DNA of 64,000 bases, from the NCBI GenBank assembly GCA_041163745.1, contig JBEAQU010000078.1, positions 1 to 64,000 on the forward strand, in the 5' to 3' direction. Source of the stretch: UBA6168 sp041163745 (GTDB lineage Bacteria > Bacteroidota > Bacteroidia > Chitinophagales > Saprospiraceae). The notes under the pieces are model-generated. The model was not told the origin of the DNA, made no database searches, and worked only from the letters and a program-made list of their open reading frames with translations. The position numbers and the translations under genes are program-made. Positions 15,986-23,000 of the stretch are shown here, piece after piece (positions within the stretch are counted from its first letter, which is position 1; every line of letters starts with the position of its first letter).

Positions 15986-16450
15986 TCAGTTGGACTCGTT
16001 GCTCACCAGCCTGGCCTTGGATTCCCCGGCCGCTGACGCCGTCTTCGCAGCCTTGGATCCGCAAGCGGCCTTCTCCCCACCACCGGCGCAGCAGGACTTC
16101 TTTTCCTTGCCGGTCACCTTCACCGCCTTCGCAGCAGAACTGCCGCAGGATACGGCTTCCGCCGGGGACATGTTGACAAATTTGCCGGCCTCGGCATTGT
16201 ATTCGACCGCTGTCAGACTGACTTTTCCGGATGCCGGGCATACCGCCTTGCGGGCGTAGCTCACATCACCGTTGGTGGATACCTGACGGACGATGCTCTC
16301 GTCCGCAGCCGCCGCCTTGTCGGCTGCCGCCGTCGTCTCGGCACAGGAACTCTTCGCCGCCGTCTTGCCCGCACAGCAGGCCTTGCTCTGCGCTTCCGCC
16401 GTGAAGGCTACCAGCCCGGCAAACGCAAAGAGAAAAAGAACTTTTTTCAT
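15986..16450 (-). CDS. Small secreted Cys-pair, Ala/Lys-rich protein (hypothetical)
   Basis: A 154-residue protein with a signal peptide (MKKVLFLFAFAGLVAFTAEA). The mature part is low-complexity Ala/Lys/Ser with repeated Cys motifs: KACCAGK, SSCAE, AVCPASGK, VSCGSSA, KSCCAGGGEKAACGS. CC-x-G pairs occur near both ends. This composition suggests metal or disulfide chemistry in the periplasm, but I know no characterised family for it. The start at 16450 gives the signal peptide; codons upstream do not look coding. It is on its own between a MITE-like element and a divergent lipoprotein gene. Confidence 0.7.
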   Translation of the reverse strand: MKKVLFLFAFAGLVAFTAEAQSKACCAGKTAAKSSCAETTAAADKAAAADESIVRQVSTNGDVSYARKAVCPASGKVSLTAVEYNAEAGKFVNMSPAEAVSCGSSAAKAVKVTGKEKKSCCAGGGEKAACGSKAAKTASAAGESKARLVSNESN

Positions 16451-16775
16451 GTCGTATGAAGTTATTAGGTGAAACGCGCCAAGGGATTCGTTGCACCATA
16501 CAGGTGCGATGGTGGAATTGCGCACTGATTGCCTGTGAAAATCCGCTCAAACGCTTTGAAATAATCGCCTAAAGTTAAGCCTTCGTCTAAACAATTACAA
16601 GCGCAAGCCGCCCCTTAGGCTTTTTTTAACGCGCCGGGGCCCCAATGCCCCGCCTGGGCGCCGCTTCTTCAAATTGACAACCAAATCCCCTATCTTGCAG
16701 CCTGCAGCGGACCTTTGTCCCCTGCGCTCATTCCGCCCGAGAATCCAACATTTCCCCCGCCCAGCACCACCTGTC
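16451..16775. other. Divergent intergenic region
   Basis: A 325-base gap between the divergent Cys-pair protein and lipoprotein genes. A weak hairpin AAGCC/GGCTT followed by seven T lies at 16605-16627, and TATCTTG at 16689-16695 is an imperfect plus-strand -7 box about 80 bases before the lipoprotein start. Nothing else was recognised. Confidence 0.35.
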
Positions 16776-17288
16776 ATGAGTTATTCCGTCACCTCCGTCC
16801 TCCTGTTCCTGTGCCTGCTTTCCGCCTGTCACCTGCCTCGGCATACTGCCGACACCCTCCCAGACGACCAACTCGTCATCGGTAGCGGGAACAGCAACGA
16901 CCGGACGGAATCCTACTTCGTCCTCCTGAAAAACGGACAGGTGTTCTCCTCCGACGGTCAGGATTCGGTCCTAACGGAACGACAGGCCCTCTCTCCCCGT
17001 GCCGCCGCCGATTTCTTCGAACAAGCCGCCAGACTCCAATTGCACCGCCTCGACATTCAACATCCCGGCAACCTCCACTATTTCCTGCAGGTCGCCTCCC
17101 CGCTGGCCGTCCATCGTGTCACCTGGGGCGCCGGCGACTATCTTCCCCCGACCAACGTCATCCGTCTCTACCGGTCCCTAGCCAACCGCCTGGCAGCCCT
17201 GCCAGCCCGGACAACCACGAAATCAGACGACTTGCCCGCACGGAACAGTACGCCGGCACCGCCCGCCCCTACGTCCGGCGGATGGTGA
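16776..17288 (+). CDS. Hypothetical lipoprotein
   Basis: A 170-residue predicted lipoprotein: the hydrophobic leader MSYSVTSVLLFLCLLSAC ends in a lipobox with Cys18. The body contains VIGSGNSNDRTESYFVLLKNGQ, a region with Arg/Leu helices, and a Pro/Ala-rich tail. I do not recognise a family; the segment on a ligand-free YFVLLKNGQVFSS strand resembles small inhibitor-like or META-like lipoproteins only vaguely. The start at 16776 is chosen for the lipobox. It converges on the fluoride-channel gene, ending 15 bases before that gene's stop. Confidence 0.6.
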   Translation: MSYSVTSVLLFLCLLSACHLPRHTADTLPDDQLVIGSGNSNDRTESYFVLLKNGQVFSSDGQDSVLTERQALSPRAAADFFEQAARLQLHRLDIQHPGNLHYFLQVASPLAVHRVTWGAGDYLPPTNVIRLYRSLANRLAALPARTTTKSDDLPARNSTPAPPAPTSGGW

Positions 17289-17303
17289 ACACGCATGCCC
17301 GCC

Positions 17304-17678
17304 TCAGGATACCAACCGGATACCAGCATACAAGGACCCCAGGCATGTCAGCAAACTCCCCGCCACATATAGGAATGCCCTGCCCCAATCTCCCCCCGAC
17401 AGGAGCTGGAACGTCTCATTGGAAAAAGTGGAAAAGGTGGAGAACCCTCCACAAAACCCGACCATCAGCAACAACGAGACACCCGGGGAAAGCCGTTGCC
17501 GCAAACCCAATCCCACCAACAGCCCCAGGGCCAGACAAGCCGTGACGTTCGCTGCGAAGGTCGACCAGGGAAAACCGGGCGCCACCCGGACCCATAACCG
17601 GCCGATCCCATACCGACACATGCTACCCAGCCCTCCACCGATGAAGACATACACGAAATCCAACACCCCGGCCTTCAT
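17304..17678 (-). CDS. crcB: Fluoride channel CrcB/Fluc
   Basis: A 124-residue, four-helix membrane protein of the Fluc family that exports fluoride as a dimer. Signatures are GGGLGSMCRYGIGR in helix 1, the NVTACLALGLLVG segment (Asn of the pore) in helix 2, and GFCGGFSTFSTFSNE in helix 3 (the GGxSTFSTF motif with the Phe box). Only one copy is present here, so a homodimer is expected. Its start overlaps the stop codon of the upstream nqrM-like gene by four bases (ATGA), so the two are translationally coupled. The longer open frame upstream is the wrong frame for the nqrM-like gene and is not used. Confidence 0.92.
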   Translation of the reverse strand: MKAGVLDFVYVFIGGGLGSMCRYGIGRLWVRVAPGFPWSTFAANVTACLALGLLVGLGLRQRLSPGVSLLLMVGFCGGFSTFSTFSNETFQLLSGGDWGRAFLYVAGSLLTCLGSLYAGIRLVS

Positions 17679-17905
17679 ACCCGCTCGGTCCGCAGGCCAT
17701 TCCGCTCGTCGGCCGGTATCTTGCAGGCCTCGTCCGCCTGCTTGCCACACACCGAACAGGTGCCCAACTTCTCCGTCAACATCGGATTGTTCGACGAACA
17801 GGTGCCCCGAAACTCCCGCTTGCGAATCAGATACCCGATGTTCATCAATAGAAAGGACATGCCGACGAAACCGGCTATCACCAGAAAAATGGTCAGGAAC
17901 TCCAT
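17675..17905 (-). CDS. NqrM-like (DUF539) small membrane protein
   Basis: A 76-residue protein with one membrane helix (MEFLTIFLVIAGFVGMSFLLM) followed by RKREFRGTCSS and CSVCGKQ. The K/R-x-F-x-G-x-C...C-x-x-C arrangement resembles NqrM, the Fe-delivery factor that matures Na+-translocating NADH:quinone reductase. No nqr genes are in the window, so the role is inferred from the motif only. It is the first gene of a two-gene operon with crcB, overlapping it by four bases. Confidence 0.65.
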   Translation of the reverse strand: MEFLTIFLVIAGFVGMSFLLMNIGYLIRKREFRGTCSSNNPMLTEKLGTCSVCGKQADEACKIPADERNGLRTERV

Positions 17906-17937
17906 GCGTATTTTTTTTCTTGCTGCCAGGGAGGACG

Positions 17938-17945
17938 TACCTTTG
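17938..17945 (+). promoter_or_regulatory. Promoter-like TAnnTTTG box upstream of mazG
   Basis: TACCTTTG, a perfect Bacteroidota -7 match, lies 38 bases before the mazG start codon. A TTG at 17920-17922 precedes it by 15 bases, a little short of the usual 17-23 spacing. The divergent nqrM-like gene starts at 17905, so this is the expected place for a promoter. Confidence 0.5.
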
Positions 17946-17983
17946 TCTTGCGTACATCCCCGCCCCGCTATTCGACAAAATTA

Positions 17984-18796
17984 ATGAAAATGACGGCACC
18001 CACCAATCCGACGGACTATCGGGTCGACAATCTGCCCGCCAAACTCGATGCCTTTGCCCGCCTGCTCCAAATCATGGACGACCTGCGGGAAAAATGCCCG
18101 TGGGACCGTAAACAGACCTTCTCCTCCCTGCGCAACCTCACCATAGAGGAAACTTACGAACTCGCCGACGCCATCCTGGACGGCAACCCGGAAGAGATCC
18201 GCGAAGAAGTCGGCGACCTCCTGCTCCATCTCGTGTTCTATGCCAAAATAGCAGAGGAAACCGGCGCCTGGGACATCGCCTCCGCCCTCCATGGCATTTG
18301 CGACAAACTCGTGACCCGCCACCCACATGTCTACGGCGACCTCCAGGTAGCCGATGAGGATGCCGTCAAACGCAATTGGGAACAACTCAAGCTCCAGTCC
18401 GGCAAGTCTTCCATCCTCCAAGGGGTGCCGACCTCCCTGCCCGCCGTCGTCAAGGCCTGGCGCATGCAACAGAAAACAGCCCAGGTCGGATTCGATTGGG
18501 AAAATGCGGAGCAAGCCTGGACAAAGGTGCTGGAGGAAATGGACGAGCTCCGGGAAGCAATCCGTACCCGCTCCTCCCCGGAACATGTCGAGGAGGAATT
18601 CGGAGACGTCCTCTTCTCCTTGATCAATTACGCCCGCTTCATCCAGGTGGAACCGGAAACCGCCCTGGAACGGGTCAACCGGAAATTCAAACGTCGCTTC
18701 GAATATATCGAATCTCATGCCGACCGAAACCTGGCCGACATGAGCTTGACGGAAATGGACCGCCTGTGGGAGGAAGCCAAACAAAAACTGCTTTGA
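17984..18796 (+). CDS. mazG: Nucleoside triphosphate pyrophosphohydrolase MazG
   Basis: A 270-residue protein with two tandem MazG all-alpha domains, the full-length architecture of E. coli MazG. The first has KCPWDRKQTFSSL, EETYELADAI and EEVGDLLLHLVF (the ExxE...ExxD metal site); the second has EMDELREAI and EEFGDVLFSLINYARF. It hydrolyses (d)NTPs to NMP plus pyrophosphate and is used for nucleotide-pool sanitation and stress control. The start MKMTAP at 17984 follows a promoter-like box by 38 bases; the open frame extends 12 codons further upstream but overlaps that box. It converges on obg with 15 bases between stops. Confidence 0.95.
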   Translation: MKMTAPTNPTDYRVDNLPAKLDAFARLLQIMDDLREKCPWDRKQTFSSLRNLTIEETYELADAILDGNPEEIREEVGDLLLHLVFYAKIAEETGAWDIASALHGICDKLVTRHPHVYGDLQVADEDAVKRNWEQLKLQSGKSSILQGVPTSLPAVVKAWRMQQKTAQVGFDWENAEQAWTKVLEEMDELREAIRTRSSPEHVEEEFGDVLFSLINYARFIQVEPETALERVNRKFKRRFEYIESHADRNLADMSLTEMDRLWEEAKQKLL

Positions 18797-18811
18797 TTCC
18801 GGATCTCGCTT

Positions 18812-19819
18812 CTATGCAGCCTCCTCCCGGTTCATCGTCCGCCACAAGGTGTCCTTGAGTTCCTCCAAGCCTTGGTTCGTCACCGCCGAAATGAACACGA
18901 CAGGCACATCACCGGGTAAGGCCTCCCGCCGCAACAATCCGATGATCTCCTCGTCGATCAGATCGCATTTCGTGATGGCCAGCACCCGTGGCTTGTCCAA
19001 CAACTCCGGATTGTATTGCGCCAACTCGTGCATAAGGATGCCGTACTCGCCACGGATGTCATCCGTCGTACAGGGTATCATGAACAGCAAGGTCGCGTTC
19101 CGCTCGATGTGACGCAGGAACCGATGTCCCAGCCCCCGTCCCAAATGCGCCCCTTCGATGATGCCCGGTATATCCGCTATGACGAAGGATTGATGCCCCC
19201 GGTACCGGACCATTCCCAACTGCGGTACCAGCGTGGTGAACGGGTAGTCCGCTATTTCCGGTCGGGCAGCCGACAAGGATGACACAAGGGTGGATTTACC
19301 CGCATTGGGAAAACCAACCAACCCGACATCCGCCAACACTTTCAGCTCGAGTATCTTCCAGGATTCCATGCCCGGCTCCCCCGGCTGGGCGTATTCCGGC
19401 GCTTGGTTGGTGGCGGTCTTGAAATGGCTGTTGCCCAGCCCGCCCCGCCCGCCCGGTACCAATACGACTTCCTCACCGTCCTGCGTTATCTCGAACTCCA
19501 CCTCCCCGGTCTCCGCATCCTTTGCGACGGTGCCCAAAGGAACGTCCAGGTAGACATCTTTCCCGAAAGCCCCGAAGGAATTCCCCGCACTGCCGGGCTT
19601 CCCGTCCGATGCGATGACATGTTTCCTGTACTTCAGGTGGAGCAGGGTCCAGGTGTTGCGGTTCCCACGGAGGATGATGTGCCCCCCACGGCCACCGTCC
19701 CCACCGTCCGGCCCGCCCCTGGGAGTGAAACGGTCCCGGTGGAAATGCGCACTGCCCGCCCCTCCGTGTCCGGATCGGCAGCATATCTTCACATAATCGA
19801 CAAAATTCTGCTGGGCCAT
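18812..19819 (-). CDS. obg: GTPase Obg/CgtA
   Basis: A 335-residue ribosome-associated GTPase involved in 50S maturation and stringent control. The Gly-rich Obg domain comes first (GHGGAGSAHFHRD, PDGGDGGRGG, GGRGGLGNSHF), followed by the G domain: GFPNAGKST (G1, about 165), DIPGIIEGAHLGRGLGH (G3 region), TKCD (G4) and ISAVTNQG (G5). There is no C-terminal OCT domain, which is usual for short Obg proteins of this phylum. The start MAQQNFVDYVK at 19819 is family-typical; the 66 extra codons upstream are Arg-rich, overlap the next gene and are rejected. Confidence 0.96.
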   Translation of the reverse strand: MAQQNFVDYVKICCRSGHGGAGSAHFHRDRFTPRGGPDGGDGGRGGHIILRGNRNTWTLLHLKYRKHVIASDGKPGSAGNSFGAFGKDVYLDVPLGTVAKDAETGEVEFEITQDGEEVVLVPGGRGGLGNSHFKTATNQAPEYAQPGEPGMESWKILELKVLADVGLVGFPNAGKSTLVSSLSAARPEIADYPFTTLVPQLGMVRYRGHQSFVIADIPGIIEGAHLGRGLGHRFLRHIERNATLLFMIPCTTDDIRGEYGILMHELAQYNPELLDKPRVLAITKCDLIDEEIIGLLRREALPGDVPVVFISAVTNQGLEELKDTLWRTMNREEAA

Positions 19820-20013
19820 ATTTCTGCTTTGGAGCCTGCCGGAATGATTCCGACCCACGGTAGTAACAGGAACAGTTCCTGTATTGTTGTACCCGCCTTC
19901 CTCTATCCGCAGGGTTCTTTGCGTTGCATCATCTTCCTTTCTGTCCGGCCACCTTAATCCATACCTCCGCCGGATTCTTCTGACCCGATCCTCCGACCCG
20001 GCCGATGCCCCGC

Positions 20014-23000
20014 TCATCTTATCACTGTCACGTCTCCTTCCAATATTTCCGATGTCCCGTCAGGAAACAGCACCTCCACAAACCAGGTGTAGACATCCAT
20101 GTTTACTACCCGACCCCGGTACTCCCCCGTCCAGCCGTAATCCGGATCGTTCGGCGGGAAATCGAAATATTGGAATACCGTTTCGCCCCATCGGTCGAAT
20201 ATCAGAAAGGACCGAATCCGGTCGACCTGACCCCCGGCCTGTACCATGAATATGTCGTTGATCCCGTCTCCGTTCGGGGAAAATGCGTTCGGCAGATATA
20301 GGGGTATCTCCCGCCGGACAAACAAAGTCCGTTGGTCGCTGTCCGAACAACCGTTGGCCTCCACCGTCACCGTGAAGGTGGTCGTCTGCAACGGATGCGC
20401 AAACGGCGCCGGACAACCATCGCAGCTCAACAGACTGTCCGGCTCCCAATCGATGAGGTCCAGGCTGTCCGTCGGTACGTTGGTCTGCGCCGCCAACTGG
20501 ACACTGTCTCCCAAACGGATGACTCCGTCCCCCTCTACATATACCACCAGTTCCACATCCAAGGCCTGCGGCTGGGTGATGTCAATGGTCAGGCTCTGCT
20601 CACAGCCTGCCGCATCCATGACGCTCACTACATATTCGCCGGGCGCCAGGGGACCGAATTCGGCTTCGCTGGAGTATGCTCCCCCGTTCAGCGCATACAG
20701 GTAGGGTGCCTCCCCCCCGTCGACCGCCGTCACCGTCAGGAAACCGTCTTCCTTCCCGTAACAACTCACCGGCCGGATCACCACTTCCGGCACCGGAATC
20801 TCCTGGCTGGATTCCACCGACACGGTATCCGTCGTACTGCATCCCAATACCGTGTCGCTCACTGTAAGGACATAGGTGCCTGCCTCCGATACCAACGGTT
20901 CCGGCTCGCCGCCAGCTCCAGGAAAGTCGCCGGCCAACGAACTCCAGGCATAGGTGATGTTCGCACCGACAGCAGTTCCACTCCCGCCCAACCGGGCTTC
21001 CGTTTCCCCTTCCTTGCAGGTCAGCGTGACATCCTCCCCAGCATCGGCGCCCGGCGGCGCCACCACCGTCACCGTCGTCGTTTCCGTGAAGATACAATTG
21101 TTCTCTTCGTAGGTATAGGTCAGCACATGGTCACCTGCCCCCGCCACCGCCGCATCGAACAGGCCAGCCTCGGCATCCGTGATTCCCGTACCACTCCATT
21201 GGGCCGTCCCGGCGGAAACCTGGCCGCTCAGGACAACCGGCATCGCCACCGGCATATCCGCCGCCGTCTGACAGAACGGTCCCGCGGCGGGCAAGGTGAC
21301 GGAAACAGGCGGACAACCGACCGCCTCACAGGTCTGCTGCACCATGACCGGCGCACATGCGCCGGCTGCGGATACCTGCAAGACCAGGGTCACCGTTTCT
21401 CCCGGCTGCAATCCGGTCAACAAATATCCCGTGTCGCCCTGCTGCTGTCCCGACTGTCCCGTCAGAACGTTGACCTCGTATTCCGAAGCCCCCGGCACAG
21501 GCGCCCATCCGAACGCAATGCTCTCCTGCGTCGTGACACAACTGATAAGCGGCGCCACCAAGGGCGTGTCCAGTACGATGGTACCGACCTGCTCGGCAAA
21601 ACATCCGTTCTGCAGGATTTCCAACACGACCTGGTACGTCCCGGGATCGGTCCAGCTCACCTGGTGCGGCCCGACGCCGATGCCCGGATCGGCGTTGCCC
21701 CCGTCGAAATTCCAGTTGAATTCGGTACCGGCACCGCCCGTACCCGTATAGCTGACGGTAACCGCCTCCGTGGCACAGGCCGCAGCCGGCATGCTGAAAT
21801 CCGCCGTCGGAACCGGATACCCGAATATACTCATGGTGTCTGAGTAGGTGCAATTCCCTTCCGTGTAGGTATAGGTGAGGAGATGCTGACCGATACCGGC
21901 CGTCGTCGGGTCGAACACGCCGTTCGCCCCGTCTATGACGCCCGGCCCGCTCCAGCTGCCCGTACCGCCGCCGGTACCGCCGTTGACGCTGGCCGTCAGA
22001 CTCAACGGTACATTGATCTCCAGACAATACGGTGGCACCGGCAGGAGATCCAGCTGCACCGGCGGACAATCCAGGGCGATACAGGTGGCCGTCCCTGTCA
22101 CAGGCGGACAAGACCCTGCACCGCTGGCGGTCACCGCGATGCCAACCGTCTCTCCCGCCGTCAAACCCGTTACCTGGTACCCCGTCGGACCGGATGGCTG
22201 TCCTGATTGACCCGTCAACACCGATACTTCGTAATCCGCCGCCCCCGCAACCGGATCCCAGCTGAACTGGATGGCGCCGGTGCCCGCCTGACAAGCGATG
22301 ACAGGCGCTTCCAAGGTATCCGCAACGTGTACCGTATCCACATATGGTTGGGAGAGACACCCCTGGGGACTGCTGACGGTCAGCTCCACCAATTCCGCAC
22401 CGCCGGCCGGCCACACGACCGTGTGAGGGCCCTGCCCCGTACCAGGAACCGCCTGGCCGCTGCCGAACACCCAGGTGAATTCTAGCCCGCCCTGCAAAGT
22501 CCCGGTATAGGTGAGGGTCGTACCGCTTCCCGCACAAACGGAATCCGCCATCGAAAAGGAGGCTGTCGGCGTGCTGAATACGAAAATGCTCATCCCGACG
22601 GTGAAAGTACAGTTCCCTTCCATATAGGTCGCCAAAACGGAATGGACACCCGGACCCGCCGTGACCGGGTCGAACTGACCGATCAGGGTGTCGGTGATCC
22701 CGGGTCCCGACCAGGACAAGCTCCCCCCGCCCGTCGTATCCTGCAAGGTCACCGTCAGCTGGACGGGTTGCGTGGCCGATGTCAGGCATATCGTATCCAT
22801 CGGTACCGCTTCCAGGGTCACCGGCGGACAATCCTGTGCAATGCAGGTCACCAGGCTGGTGCTGTTCGGGCAAACTCCGTCCTGCAGTACAGACACCTGG
22901 ATAGTGATGGCATCACCAGGGGATAATCCCGTGAAGGTCGCAGATGTGTCCGTCGACACCGACGGCACCTGGCCGCCCGGCACCGTGAACTCGTACCCGT

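Noticed and set aside
17981..18784. 267-codon frame antisense to mazG
   Set aside because: Shadow of mazG, which has complete family motifs on the plus strand.
19820..20017. N-terminal extension of Obg
   Set aside because: Arg-rich, overlaps the next gene, and Obg proteins begin at the MAQQNFVDYVK start.
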